DNA from: Bdellovibrionales bacterium | GTDB taxonomy: Bacteria > Bdellovibrionota > Bdellovibrionia > Bdellovibrionales > UBA1609 | DNA length: 43,224 nucleotides | Assembly (NCBI GenBank): GCA_028819305.1 | Contig: JAPPLY010000088.1 | Span: forward strand, 1-43,224 | Direction of reading: 5' to 3' | Part shown: piece after piece, positions 1-8,184 of the stretch | How positions within the stretch are numbered: the stretch's first letter is position 1 | Layout: every line of letters begins with the position of its first letter | Translations under genes and position numbers: made by a program | The notes under the pieces: model-generated | The model's input: only the letters and a program-made list of their open reading frames with translations | The model's database searches: none | Told to the model about the DNA's origin: nothing

Positions 1-1
1 A

Positions 2-157
2 GAAAAAGGACGCTGGGAGGGAGAAAGAAAAGGACGACAAGAAGGACGACAAGAAGTTATTTTAAATATGCTGAAAGAAAAAATGAATATTTCGGTTATA
101 TCTAAAGTAACAGGCGTGCCAGCAAAAGAGATTAAAAAGCTAAAAAATGGGGCTTAA
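2..157 (+). CDS. C-terminal tail of an Rpn/PD-(D/E)XK nuclease-transposase-like protein (partial)
   Basis: An open frame enters from the left edge and ends at TAA 155-157, coding about 51 residues. The translation has a Glu/Arg/Gly-rich stretch (EGERKGRQEGRQE) followed by NMLKEKMNISVISKVTGVP and then AKEIKKLKNGA. This ending is typical of the Rpn family of recombination-promoting nucleases / putative transposases, whose C-terminus carries an EGREEG-type coiled segment and a short helix-turn-helix-like 'ISxVTGxxxEEIKKL' motif. The nuclease domain lies outside the window, so activity cannot be judged. The ORF track missed it because it is truncated and short. The family call is from memory of the tail pattern. 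Confidence 0.7.
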   Translation, partial: EKGRWEGERKGRQEGRQEVILNMLKEKMNISVISKVTGVPAKEIKKLKNGA

Positions 158-220
158 CGATTTATTCCTAACCAAAAAAACTCCTAATTGGAAATGAAAG
201 AGCATTGTAAAAAAAAACTT

Positions 221-292
221 TAACTTGCATCATATTTACAGGAAGCTAAAACTAAACTTAAAATTAAAATCATTATGGATAGCTTGTACATA
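221..292. repeat. Dispersed repeat family C, copy 1
   Basis: Starts TAACTTGCATCATA and continues with ACAGGAAGCTAAAA, then an AT-rich stretch and GATAGCTTGTACATA. The same three blocks in the same order occur at 33851-33955, separated there by a longer insert. The GGAAGCTA and TAGCTT blocks face each other as inverted repeats. The function is unknown. Confidence 0.6.
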
Positions 293-501
293 AATAAGCT
301 CCTTTTTCTTTCTAAGATTAAGCCTTTAAAATAACAAAATCAACTAATTAGTCAGTACTGAAAAAGTATTCTTAATGTCATTCCCGTGAAAACGGGAATC
401 CAGACAAGATAAACAGGGCTAGATGCTCATGCTTTCGCGGGCATGACAGTATAAGAAAGCATGAGACAGTACAAGGTAGGGCTATAGCCCCGTTTTCAAG
501 G

Positions 502-598
502 GGCTGAGAGCCTCTTAGAGGGCTTTCAGTTTATAGCCAACGTCCACACTCAGGTAGCACTGTCGTGGCTGAGAGCCTCTTAGAAGGCTTTCAGTTTA
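502..598. repeat. Two direct copies of a 32-bp hairpin element
   Basis: The 32-bp copies at 502-533 and 567-598 begin GGCTGAGAGCCTCTTAGA, end GGCTTTCAGTTTA and differ at one base. Each contains the inverted pair AGCC/GGCT around CTCTTAGAG. They are 65 bp apart, start to start. No gene is nearby on either side. Confidence 0.7.
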
Positions 599-975
599 GC
601 CTCTTATTTGCAACCATTTTAAATAAAAGAAGTTTTTTCTTGCAAATATTATCCCTTTAAAATAACAAAAATATAAATAAAATCTAATCGTTAGAACTTT
701 TTCAGCACCGACGATATAGAATAAAAAAGAAGCAGAAAAAATTATTGGAAATTTTAAATAGAGTCAGTATATATTGATCTTGTTTGCATTTTATGGTGTC
801 TGGAAGCTTCTTCCCCATAGAGTAACGAAGGGCGAAGGGCGAAAATAGGTTCCCGTGAAACTTGTGCTCGTAAAAGCGGGAAACGAGGGATTCCCGGTCT
901 GTTCAGTCATATATTGATGAAAATAAAGAGGCTCATAACGAAAAAGCATACTCTCCCCTTTTTTTAAGGAAAAAC

Positions 976-2709
976 ATGAAAATCGCTCTAGCTCAGATCA
1001 ACTCTTTTACCGGGAATATTCTATTTAATGAAAGAAAAATTCAAAACTATATAAAAAAAGCAAAACAGAATAAAGCCTGTCTTATTATCTTTCCCGAAAT
1101 GGTTTTAAACGGTTATTCTCCTTTGGACTTACTAAAGCGAAAGTTTTTTTTACACCAAATTGACCAATCTCTTAAAAAAATTCATAAAACCATGCCAGAA
1201 GATATAGCTGTTTTACTGAGTGCGGCCGGACCGGGTGTGCCTCCTAAGATCTCTGCTTTCTTGTTGGAAAAAAATAAAAAAATAAAAATTTTCTCAAAGA
1301 AAATCCTGGCCAACTACGATGTTTTTGAGGAAGAAAGATATTTTAAAAAAGGACCTGTACAGGATAACTTTTTTATCCTAAAACCCGGAGGAGAAAAAAA
1401 GAAACGACCAGAAAACCTTGTCCCCGTGAAAGCGAAAAACCACCAGACAGATATAATACAGATCCTCCTTTGTGAAGAAACCTGGCATAAACCCCATTTA
1501 CAAGCTCCCCAAAAACCATCTCTTATTATTAGCCTCAATGCTTCCCCTTTCCATTTACAAAAAGATCAAAAGCGAAAGCAAGTGGCCAGAATGTGGATCA
1601 AGAAATACTCCTGCCCTTTTCTTTATATTAACTCCGTAGGAGGACAAGAAGAGCTTATTTTTGATGGAGGAAGTTTTATTTTAGATTCTTCTGGAAAACA
1701 AATTCACCAAAGTCCTTTTTTCCAGGAAGATCTATCCTTCTTCTCTTTTCCTACAAAAAAAAAGCCCCTTCCCCCTCCCTCCAAACAAAAATCGCGTTTT
1801 TCAAAACAAGAGCAAATCACAAAAGCTCTCACTTTTGGATTAAAAGAGTTTATTCAAAAAAATAATTTTCAGCAAGTGCACTTAGGTCTCAGTGGCGGAG
1901 TTGACTCGGCTCTTACAGCGGCTTTAGCCTGTGAAGCCTTAGGAGAAAAAAAGGTGCGGCTTTTTTTTCTGCCCGGTCTGTTCACCTCTTCTCTTTCTAA
2001 ACAATGTGCTCGGCAAATGGCTCATAAATTAAAATGTTCTTTAAATACCCAGTCCATTGAAGAGGTTTATCTGCTTCTTTTAAAAAAGTTTTATATACCA
2101 GTTCCGTCTGAGTTTTCCCGTCGTCTCTTTTCTTCTTCTCAGGAAAGAGAGTCTCAGAAGCCTTCCCTTTTTTCTACACAGATTCCGGATAAAAAAGGCT
2201 TTTTAGATGTGACAAAACAAAATATCCAAGCCCGTCTAAGAAATATATGGCTCATGGCCTATGCTAATAATCATCCTGAAAGCCTCCTTCTTGGTACAGC
2301 CAACAAAAGTGAGCTAGCTTTAGGTTACGGTACTTTGTATGGTGATCTTGCGGGAGGGCTTTTACCTATTGGAGATCTATTTAAAACCGAGGTCTATCAG
2401 CTTGCCCGTTACTTAAAAGTTCCCTCTTCTATTATTACAAGAGAAGCCAGTGCCGAACTCACAGACAATCAAAAAGATACAGACGATCTGCCTCCTTATA
2501 AAAAATTGGATCCAGTTTTACGAAAGCTCATAGAACAGGAAAAAGACCCTGAAAATCCATTTGAAAAACAAATATTACAGTGGATTATAAAAACCGAATT
2601 TAAAAGAAGACAATCTCCTCCCCTTTTAAAAATCAAAGCCCGCTCTTTTGATAGAGGGTGGAGACTTCCCCTTTCTATAAAATATCCGATCTATACCGAA
2701 AAGGTATAG
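976..2709 (+). CDS. nadE: Glutamine-dependent NAD+ synthetase
   Basis: Makes NAD+ from deamido-NAD+, ATP and glutamine in the cytosol. Residues 1-260 are a nitrilase-type glutaminase domain with the expected Glu-Lys-Cys triad: E41 in FPEMVLNGY, K109 before ILANYDVF, and C166 in LLCEETW. Residues 275-577 are the synthetase domain with the PP-loop LSGGVDSA at 305-312 and LLGTANKSE further on. The start has AAGGAAAA just upstream. Two parts look like family A repeat DNA: residues about 137-160, just before the catalytic Cys, and the last codons YTEKV plus the TAG stop. The length (577) fits the family (about 540-580). Its 3' end faces the dnaQ-like gene across a structured repeat. Confidence 0.93.
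   Translation: MKIALAQINSFTGNILFNERKIQNYIKKAKQNKACLIIFPEMVLNGYSPLDLLKRKFFLHQIDQSLKKIHKTMPEDIAVLLSAAGPGVPPKISAFLLEKNKKIKIFSKKILANYDVFEEERYFKKGPVQDNFFILKPGGEKKKRPENLVPVKAKNHQTDIIQILLCEETWHKPHLQAPQKPSLIISLNASPFHLQKDQKRKQVARMWIKKYSCPFLYINSVGGQEELIFDGGSFILDSSGKQIHQSPFFQEDLSFFSFPTKKKPLPPPSKQKSRFSKQEQITKALTFGLKEFIQKNNFQQVHLGLSGGVDSALTAALACEALGEKKVRLFFLPGLFTSSLSKQCARQMAHKLKCSLNTQSIEEVYLLLLKKFYIPVPSEFSRRLFSSSQERESQKPSLFSTQIPDKKGFLDVTKQNIQARLRNIWLMAYANNHPESLLLGTANKSELALGYGTLYGDLAGGLLPIGDLFKTEVYQLARYLKVPSSIITREASAELTDNQKDTDDLPPYKKLDPVLRKLIEQEKDPENPFEKQILQWIIKTEFKRRQSPPLLKIKARSFDRGWRLPLSIKYPIYTEKV
1386..1457 (+). repeat. Family A repeat fragment inside nadE
   Basis: The stretch shares GAAACGACCAGAAAACC with 13811-13830 and ends CCAGACAGATATAA, matching the CGGACGGATATAAC ends at 13908 and 40445. 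It codes a Lys-rich, low-complexity insert (GGEKKKRPENLVPVKAKN) just before the LLCEETW glutaminase motif, where other NadE proteins have a short loop. The reading frame is kept. Confidence 0.65.
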
Positions 2710-2717
2710 AAAATCCC
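2692..2717 (+). repeat. Family A repeat end forming the nadE stop codon
   Basis: TATACCGAAAAGGTATAGAA matches the palindromic head of family A. The TAG of GGTATAG is the nadE stop codon, so the last five residues are repeat-encoded. Confidence 0.65.
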
Positions 2718-2768
2718 AAGGACAAGCCCGGGGGACTCTGCCTGACGGCTACTAGAATAAATATCCCC

Positions 2769-2881
2769 TTCAGGAGAGAATAAGAGTTAAAAGGCTCAAA
2801 CATGCGTTTTGCCACAGAGCGGCTTGCAGCCGCTACTTGTGTCAAAACCGAACTCGCTTTTGCCTCTTATTCTCTCCTGAA
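2769..2881. repeat. Branched structured element, copy 1 (113 bp)
   Basis: The outer arms 2769-2786 and 2864-2881 are an 18-bp perfect inverted repeat. Inside are a second short stem (AAAAG/CTTTT), a small hairpin GGCTCAAACATGCGTTTTGCC-like, and a hairpin AGCGGCT-TGC-AGCCGCT (2818-2834). The core blocks TTAAAAGGCTCAAACATGCG and CCGAACTCGCTTTT are shared with 18973-19090, while the stems differ in paired fashion. It lies between the convergent nadE and dnaQ-like genes, so a bidirectional terminator is possible, but there is no clear U-run. It could also be a palindromic mobile element or an RNA. Confidence 0.75.
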
Positions 2882-2984
2882 TGAAAACCCTCTATTTAAG
2901 ATAATAAGAATCAAAAAGTTCTATGAATAAAAAATCATCAGAAATAGAGAGTTTTACGAGTTCCTTCCCCAACTCTCCTTTTTC

Positions 2985-3593
2985 TTATTCAAATAAAGAG
3001 AGTTGGTGCGCTTTTAAAGGAGGAAAGCGAAGTTCTTTTTTACCTGTAATTTGATTTAATTTACTAAAGTCAAAGGGTCCATTTTCTACTGATTTTATTC
3101 TACTTAAGATAACATTAAACACCTCACCACAAGACCAGGCGTCCTGTTCCGCTCTATGAAAATGAGATACAGGAATTTTTAAATATTCCACTATGGTGGA
3201 GAGTTTATAATTACTCAGTCCTGGAAAAATTTTCTTAGAAAGAAGATAAGTATCAAAAAGCGGCCCCCTAGGGCCTGTAAAGTAACATTTTTCCAAAGCC
3301 ACACAAAGAAATTGAAAATCAAAGATAGCGTTATGAGCTACAAGAACATGCTCCGCACAAAAATTAGAAAAATCTTTTAATACATCTGCAATGTCCGGTT
3401 GGTCTTTTAACATCTCATCCGTAATTCCATTTACACGAGAAGCCTCCTCCGGCATAGTCACACCCGGATTAATTAAAGTAGAAAAACGGTCTTCTATTTT
3501 TCCGTTTACAAATCGAACAGCAGCTAATTCCACAATACGATCCGTATAAGACAAAGTGCCAGTGGTTTCCACATCTAAAGCTACAAAATCCAT
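2985..3593 (-). CDS. DnaQ-like 3'-5' exonuclease (DNA polymerase III epsilon family)
   Basis: A DEDDh exonuclease that removes nucleotides from DNA 3' ends, either proofreading or free-standing. The motifs are in order: ALDVETTG (catalytic Asp/Glu) at the N-terminus, HNAIFDFQFL in the middle, and HRAEQDAWSC with the His and Asp of Exo III. No polymerase or GIY-YIG domain is attached; at about 200 residues it is the size of a stand-alone exonuclease. The ORF can start at 3617, but the internal ATG at 3593 has GAAGGGG just upstream and begins directly at MDFVALDVETTG. The longer start sits beside a family A fragment (3624-3655). A clear inverted repeat (CCAACTCTC/GAGAGTTGG, 2970-3006) overlaps the stop. 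Whether this is the replicative epsilon subunit is not decided. Confidence 0.85.
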   Translation of the reverse strand: MDFVALDVETTGTLSYTDRIVELAAVRFVNGKIEDRFSTLINPGVTMPEEASRVNGITDEMLKDQPDIADVLKDFSNFCAEHVLVAHNAIFDFQFLCVALEKCYFTGPRGPLFDTYLLSKKIFPGLSNYKLSTIVEYLKIPVSHFHRAEQDAWSCGEVFNVILSRIKSVENGPFDFSKLNQITGKKELRFPPLKAHQLSLFE

Positions 3594-3623
3594 AATCCCC
3601 TTCTTAAAGAATCTCAAAAGTTT

Positions 3624-3655
3624 TTATACCGTACTAATATAGAAAAAAGAAGGAT
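3624..3655. repeat. Family A repeat head
   Basis: TTATACCGTACTAATATAGAA matches the family A 5' block with three or four changes. It lies between the dnaQ-like gene and the rodZ-like gene. Confidence 0.45.
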
Positions 3656-3709
3656 CTTTACTTTAAGAAAATAAAAGTCAAATCTGTCTCTATACCAAGC
3701 CAGTCCATT

Positions 3710-4573
3710 TTAAATCATATTTTCATCTGGAGAAAATAGTTTTTCTTTTTTTCCACCTGTGCCAAAAAGTCCCAGGTTTTTTCCATTATAAAAAATATAA
3801 ATGAGATCGGAGTCTTTTGTTTGTATAAAAATACTCTCTTTCCCTTTAAGAACCTCGAACTGATCTTCCTTTAAAGACACCTTTTTTGTTGATTGTCCAT
3901 CTACTTGATAAGATACGGTCACTTCACCTATGGCTTTAACAATAAGCTCTACAGAAGAAGGAGGAGGGGAGGGGGAAGGACGAGCCAGAACTGATGGTTG
4001 GCTTTTTTCTATTTTTTCTTCTCTTTTTTGCTCGGCATCGCTATTATCCAAAGCCTCTTTTTCCTCTTCCGTATCCGAGGCATTCATATCTGGTTTTTTA
4101 TCTTCCTTTGGAGTTAAAAGCTCTTGATCTGGATCAACCAATGTCCCGCTCATAGATTCTTTTTTATAAGACTTAATCATATTAGTAAAAACTAAAATAC
4201 TCCCTAAAATAAATAAAATAGAGATAGCTAAAATGACGGGTGTTAAGCGCAGATCTTTTTCTACAAGACGCTCTGCCGGGGAGAAAGTGCCAGGAAGACC
4301 AGATAAAGAAGGATTTTCCCCCGAAGGGGCTAAAATTGCTAATGTTTTTTCTATTTCCTTTTCACTTATTCCCAGGGCCTTTGCATAAGCTATAATAAAG
4401 CCCCTTAAGTAAGTATAAATCGGGAGATGATCCACTTGCGCGCTTTCAATAGCCTGCAAAGTCAGCACATTAATTTTCGTCCTCTCCGATATTTTTTTAA
4501 GAGAAAGCCCCTGGTCCTCTCTCTTTTCTTTTAACATTTGCCCTAAATTCAACAGGTTTTGACTGGAATACAT
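3710..4573 (-). CDS. RodZ-like HTH / single-pass membrane protein
   Basis: Residues 10-75 form a Xre-type helix-turn-helix (LGQMLKEKREDQGLSLKKISERTK is the recognition region) as in the HTH_25 domain of RodZ. A membrane segment follows at about 114-134 (VILAISILFILGSILVF), then an acidic Lys/Glu-rich linker with a Pro-Ser run, and a C-terminal beta-rich domain (about 207-280) of the DUF4115 kind (VSYQVDGQSTKKVSL). RodZ links MreB to the inner membrane in cell-shape control; I infer the same here. An AGGAAG ribosome site precedes the ATG. The 287-residue length is usual. It follows the TPR lipoprotein gene with an 18-bp gap, so the two are probably co-transcribed. Confidence 0.82.
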   Translation of the reverse strand: MYSSQNLLNLGQMLKEKREDQGLSLKKISERTKINVLTLQAIESAQVDHLPIYTYLRGFIIAYAKALGISEKEIEKTLAILAPSGENPSLSGLPGTFSPAERLVEKDLRLTPVILAISILFILGSILVFTNMIKSYKKESMSGTLVDPDQELLTPKEDKKPDMNASDTEEEKEALDNSDAEQKREEKIEKSQPSVLARPSPSPPPSSVELIVKAIGEVTVSYQVDGQSTKKVSLKEDQFEVLKGKESIFIQTKDSDLIYIFYNGKNLGLFGTGGKKEKLFSPDENMI

Positions 4574-4591
4574 TGAATCTTCCTGAAATTT

Positions 4592-5410
4592 TTATATGTT
4601 TTTTAACTTCTTTTCCATTTTTGAAGAAGGGGGCAAGGCCAAGTCCCATAACTTTTGATATTTTTTAGCCTCCTCCCTATAAACACTATCTTTGGCCTTA
4701 TTTAAAAAAGTTTTTAAATTAAGTAAAGCTTTTGGCCGCTGATTTGTTTTATCATAAGCTAAAGCGGCAAAAAAATAAGAGTCGAAAGAAGGGGAAGAAC
4801 AGGAAGGAAGCTTGCTTTCACACCACTTTTTAGAAGGCTCTAAAATGGCCGTCGCCTTGGGAAATTGACCTAGAAAATATAAGCTTTTAGCATGATATAA
4901 AGCAACATGACAGTCCTCTTTTTTGACAGCCCTCGCCACCTGGAAATGTTTTTCTGCTTCAAAGTACTTTTTTCTTTTATAAAAAGCCAGGCCGAGATGG
5001 GTATGTATATTCTCCGGGTATCTATAGGTGAGATCTTCTTTAGCTTTTTCCAGCTCTGTCACCCCTTTTTGCCATTTATTTACCTCAATTAAACTCCGCC
5101 CTAAATGTATCCGAGCTGAGGTAAAGTTGGGATTAAGTCGCAAAGCTTTTTTTAAATATTGAATCGCTTTTTCATACTTTTTAAACTGAAAATAAAGAAG
5201 TGCTATGGAATGATAAAAAAGAGGCTCATCTGATTTTAATTCAATAGCTTTTCGCAACTCTGTTAAAGCCGACGGGTACTGACATTTTTTCATTAAAGAA
5301 AGGGCGAGTTGATGGTGAAGCTCCGCCTTTTTTACCTGTTTTTCCGTGGAAACACAGGAAGTAAGAAACACACAAAGAAGGAATAAAAAATATTTATTCA
5401 CCATTTCCAT
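4592..5410 (-). CDS. TPR-repeat lipoprotein (PilF/PilW/Tgl-like)
   Basis: The N-terminus has a lipoprotein signal with lipobox LTSC (Cys about 19). Five to six TPR units follow (for example YPSALTELRKAIELKSDEPLF, YEKAIQYLKKALRLNPNF, YFEAEKHFQVARAV). This layout matches PilF/PilW/Tgl outer-membrane pilotins that help secretin assembly in type IV pili, but TPR lipoproteins are diverse and no pilus secretin is seen here. The gene overlaps the end of ndk by 13 bp, implying translational coupling. The start may be the ATG at 5410 or the one at 5404; both keep the signal peptide. Confidence 0.78.
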   Translation of the reverse strand: MEMVNKYFLFLLCVFLTSCVSTEKQVKKAELHHQLALSLMKKCQYPSALTELRKAIELKSDEPLFYHSIALLYFQFKKYEKAIQYLKKALRLNPNFTSARIHLGRSLIEVNKWQKGVTELEKAKEDLTYRYPENIHTHLGLAFYKRKKYFEAEKHFQVARAVKKEDCHVALYHAKSLYFLGQFPKATAILEPSKKWCESKLPSCSSPSFDSYFFAALAYDKTNQRPKALLNLKTFLNKAKDSVYREEAKKYQKLWDLALPPSSKMEKKLKNI

Positions 5411-5814
5411 TCCGTTTTATTAAAAAAAAGAGCTAATTCCCGATCCGCGTTTGGCAAAGAATCACTACCGTGGATGGAGTTTCTTTCTATGCTTTCTCCA
5501 TAAAGAGCACGAATAGTGCCAGGGCGCGCTTGAGCTGGATCTGTATGACCCATAATTTTCCGTACTTTTTCCACCGCTTTCTCCCCTTTTAAAGCCATTA
5601 CAAAAACCGGCCCTGACAACATAAAATTAATAAGGGACTTAAAAAAAGGTTTAGATTTATGATCCTGATAAAAAGTTTCACAAAGAGAGGGAGTTATACG
5701 GGTTAATCTCCCCGCTTGCAGTTTTAATCCCTCTGATTCCAATTTCTGAATAATAGCTCCCACCAAATTCCGAGCCGTGGCATCTGGTTTTATCATAGAA
5801 AAAGTTGTATCCAT
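5398..5814 (-). CDS. ndk: Nucleoside diphosphate kinase
   Basis: Transfers the gamma phosphate of ATP to nucleoside diphosphates through a phospho-histidine. The active-site motif NSIHGSDS places the catalytic His at residue 115. The N-terminal FSMIKPDA and the GPVFVMALKG and HTDPAQARPGTIRALYG segments are all in place. The length (138) is normal. AAGGTGATTTAA precedes the ATG. It lies just downstream of sucD on the same strand and overlaps the TPR lipoprotein gene. The 85-residue ORF in another frame over this gene is a shadow. Confidence 0.95.
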   Translation of the reverse strand: MDTTFSMIKPDATARNLVGAIIQKLESEGLKLQAGRLTRITPSLCETFYQDHKSKPFFKSLINFMLSGPVFVMALKGEKAVEKVRKIMGHTDPAQARPGTIRALYGESIERNSIHGSDSLPNADRELALFFNKTEWKW

Positions 5815-5838
5815 TTAAATCACCTTTTTTTGTCTCTT

Positions 5839-5890
5839 TTATAACCCTTCGGGTATGATTTCTTCCGAAACTTTCAAACGGGTATATCTT
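5839..5890. repeat. Possible family A fragment between sucD and ndk
   Basis: TTATAACCCTTCGGGTATGATT followed by CGGGTATATCTT resembles the family A palindromic head and tail but is diverged. It lies in the 178-bp gap before ndk. Confidence 0.3.
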
Positions 5891-5992
5891 AATAAGAAAA
5901 ACTATATATCTTGCTTTTCCATCTGGAATGTTCAAACAGGATTGATATACAAAAAAAGGAAGAGGAACTCAAGCAAGGGTTTTAGAAGCTTT

Positions 5993-6871
5993 TTAATTTA
6001 TTTTTGATAAACTGTTTTTAAGTGTAGCCCCAATTTCTGCCGGGGACTTAGCAATAGAAACCCCGGCCGATTCAAGTGCCTGAAGTTTTCCTACAGCAGT
6101 GCCTTTTCCCCCGCTGATAATAGCTCCCGCATGTCCCATGCGCTTTCCCGCGGGAGCGGAACAACCAGCTATAAAAGCGGTTACCGGTTTTTTAAATTCT
6201 CTTTTTATGTACTCAGCGGCACGCTCTTCCGCCTCGCCCCCTATTTCCCCAATAATGACGACGGCGGAAGTTTCTTCATCCTGATTAAAAAGCTCCAGCA
6301 AATCCACAAAATCTGTTCCAGGGATGGGATCCCCACCTATTCCTACACAAGTACTTTGTCCTAAAGCCAAAGAGCTTAATTGCCATACAGCTTCATAAGT
6401 TAATGTGCCTGACCTGGACAAGACACCTATAGGCCCCTTTTTATGAATATAGGCTGGCATAATTCCCACTTTACACTGTCCGGGAGTAATAAGGCCTGGA
6501 CAGTTCGGGCCAATTAAGCGTGTTTTCTTTCCTTTCATAAATTGCTTTACTCGCAGCATATCATAAACAGGTATCCCTTCGGTAATGCAAACCACTAAAT
6601 CCAATTCCGCAGAAACAGCTTCTATAATAGCCCCCATAGCGAAAGCCGGTGGAACATAAATGACAGAGGCAGTAGCCCCTGTTTTTTCTTTCGCCTCCAG
6701 GACTGTATCAAAAACGGGCAAATCTAAATGACGGGTTCCCCCTTTTCCAGGCGTCACCCCTCCCTTTAAGAAAGAACCGTACTCTAAAGCTTTTTCAGAG
6801 TGAAAAGTGCCTTGTTTTCCCGTAAACCCCTGGCAAATCAATTTCGTATGTTTATCAATTAAAATGCTCAT
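5993..6871 (-). CDS. sucD: Succinyl-CoA synthetase alpha subunit
   Basis: Partners SucC to interconvert succinyl-CoA and succinate with nucleotide phosphorylation in the TCA cycle. The CoA-binding Rossmann part is at the N-terminus ([18 protein letters not shown]), with [11 protein letters not shown] near 121-131. The phospho-His motif [10 protein letters not shown] has H247. The length (292) is standard. AAAGGAAAA precedes the start. It lies downstream of sucC after a 93-bp gap that holds a hairpin. Confidence 0.96.
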   Translation of the reverse strand: MSILIDKHTKLICQGFTGKQGTFHSEKALEYGSFLKGGVTPGKGGTRHLDLPVFDTVLEAKEKTGATASVIYVPPAFAMGAIIEAVSAELDLVVCITEGIPVYDMLRVKQFMKGKKTRLIGPNCPGLITPGQCKVGIMPAYIHKKGPIGVLSRSGTLTYEAVWQLSSLALGQSTCVGIGGDPIPGTDFVDLLELFNQDEETSAVVIIGEIGGEAEERAAEYIKREFKKPVTAFIAGCSAPAGKRMGHAGAIISGGKGTAVGKLQALESAGVSIAKSPAEIGATLKNSLSKIN

Positions 6872-6902
6872 TTTTCCTTTTACTCACTTAAGTAAGGTCA
6901 TC

Positions 6903-6935
6903 GTCCTGAAAAAAAATTCAATACCGATTCAGGAC
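6903..6935. repeat. Hairpin in the sucC-sucD gap
   Basis: GTCCTGAA (6903-6910) and TTCAGGAC (6928-6935) form an 8-bp stem around an A-run and ATACCGATT, which resembles part of the family A head. It could affect sucC/sucD transcript processing, or be a decayed repeat. Confidence 0.4.
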
Positions 6936-6964
6936 TTCCCTTCTAACGATTTTTTATAAATATT

Positions 6965-8128
6965 TTAAGCATATACCAGAGAAACGACTTTTTCCGCCGC
7001 TTCTTCCAAATTATCTGCAAAGTTCAAATCCAAGCCAGAGTTATTTAATATTTGACGAGCTTGATCTGCATGGGTGCCTTCTAATCTCACCACCACCGGG
7101 ATGGAAATATGGAGTAGCTTTATAGCCTTAACCAAGCCTTCAGCTATTAAATCACATTTTACAATACCACCAAAAATATTAACTAAAATTCCCTTCACAT
7201 CTGGATCTTCTTTTAAAATTTGGAAAGCCACATCTATTTTTTTACTATCCACTCCTCCTCCTACATCTAAAAAGTTAGCCGGCTGTCCTTTCTTTAGTTT
7301 CACTATATCCATGGTGGCCATTGCCAAACCAGCTCCATTTACTAAACAACCTATATGACCAGACAACTTAACAAAAGACAGGCCGTAAGCTTGCGCTTTT
7401 TGCTCCTCTACCGGTAATTCCTTTAAATCCATAAGCGATTTCATTTCCTCCTGCCTAAATAAAGCATTATCATCTATGCTCATCTTGGCGTCCAGAGCCA
7501 CAAGTTCTCCCTGGGCGGTTTGAGCTAAAGGATTTATTTCGATTAAAGTACTTTCTTTTTCCAATAGCAGCTGATACAGGGAGCTTAAGAAAAAGTTTAA
7601 CTTTTGAAAAAAAGAAAGAGGGAGCTTAAAGTTTTTTAAAACGGCCATCACATGAAAGGGCAAAAGCCCACAAAGAGGGTCTAATGTTATTTTTAAAATT
7701 TTTTCCGGGGTTTTTTCGGCCACCTCTTCTATAGATACCCCTCCTTCCACACTGGCTATTAAACTTACTTTCTGAGAACTTCTATCCAGAAGCAGAGCTA
7801 AATAAAACTCCTTTTCAATGATACAAGCCGCCTCCACTAAAACCTGGCGAATGATTTTTCCTTCTTTTCCCGTCTGAGCTGTAATGAGTTTTTGACCTAA
7901 GATCTGAGCCGTTACCTTCTGCACTTCTTCCGGTGTACTGGCTTTCTTTATACCTCCCGCTAATCCCCTTCCCCCCGCATGAACTTGCGCCTTAATGACC
8001 CAGGAGTGCGCCTTTATGGATTTGGCGGCATGAAAAGCCTGCTCCGCGGAATCCACCACTTGAGAATCCAGCGTCTTTATATTAGACTGCTTAAACAAAG
8101 CTTTAGCTTGATATTCATGAATTTCCAT
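6965..8128 (-). CDS. sucC: Succinyl-CoA synthetase beta subunit
   Basis: The ATP-grasp subunit that binds nucleotide and succinate. It opens with the family signature MEIHEYQAKALFK. AQVHAGGRGLAGGIK is the Gly-rich nucleotide loop, LIEINPLAQT is the metal/nucleotide site, and FLDVGGGVD and LVNIFGGIVKCD are the ligase-domain motifs. The length (387) is standard. The order mdh-sucC-sucD on one strand suggests a TCA operon; the mdh-sucC gap is 56 bp. The start is fixed by the conserved N-terminus although the ribosome site is weak. Confidence 0.96.
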   Translation of the reverse strand: MEIHEYQAKALFKQSNIKTLDSQVVDSAEQAFHAAKSIKAHSWVIKAQVHAGGRGLAGGIKKASTPEEVQKVTAQILGQKLITAQTGKEGKIIRQVLVEAACIIEKEFYLALLLDRSSQKVSLIASVEGGVSIEEVAEKTPEKILKITLDPLCGLLPFHVMAVLKNFKLPLSFFQKLNFFLSSLYQLLLEKESTLIEINPLAQTAQGELVALDAKMSIDDNALFRQEEMKSLMDLKELPVEEQKAQAYGLSFVKLSGHIGCLVNGAGLAMATMDIVKLKKGQPANFLDVGGGVDSKKIDVAFQILKEDPDVKGILVNIFGGIVKCDLIAEGLVKAIKLLHISIPVVVRLEGTHADQARQILNNSGLDLNFADNLEEAAEKVVSLVYA

Positions 8129-8184
8129 AGCTTTTTTCTATCTCTCATATACTAGACACTTATAACAACACTTGTCCCGAATTA

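Larger units (their letters stand above)
158..975. repeat. 818-bp non-coding region packed with short repeats
   Basis: I see no credible gene here. It holds a family C copy (221-292, also near 33851-33955). A hairpin TTCCCGT/ACGGGAA lies at 381-398. A 32-bp element is present twice (502-533 and 567-598) with one mismatch. The 17-bp direct repeat CCTTTAAAATAACAAAA occurs at 323-339 and 654-670. Around 788-910 there are family A-like fragments, including a reversed GAAGCTTCTTC module and TTCCCG/CGGGAA hairpins. It looks like a graveyard of small mobile or palindromic elements next to the transposase-like tail. Confidence 0.65.

Noticed and set aside
2769-2881. Ordinary rho-independent terminator for nadE
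   Set aside because: The stem is far larger than usual, branched, lacks a U-run, and the same element recurs in a non-convergent gap.
5678-5935. 85-residue minus-strand ORF over the start of ndk
   Set aside because: It is in another frame of a clear ndk and has no ribosome site or domain; treated as a shadow.
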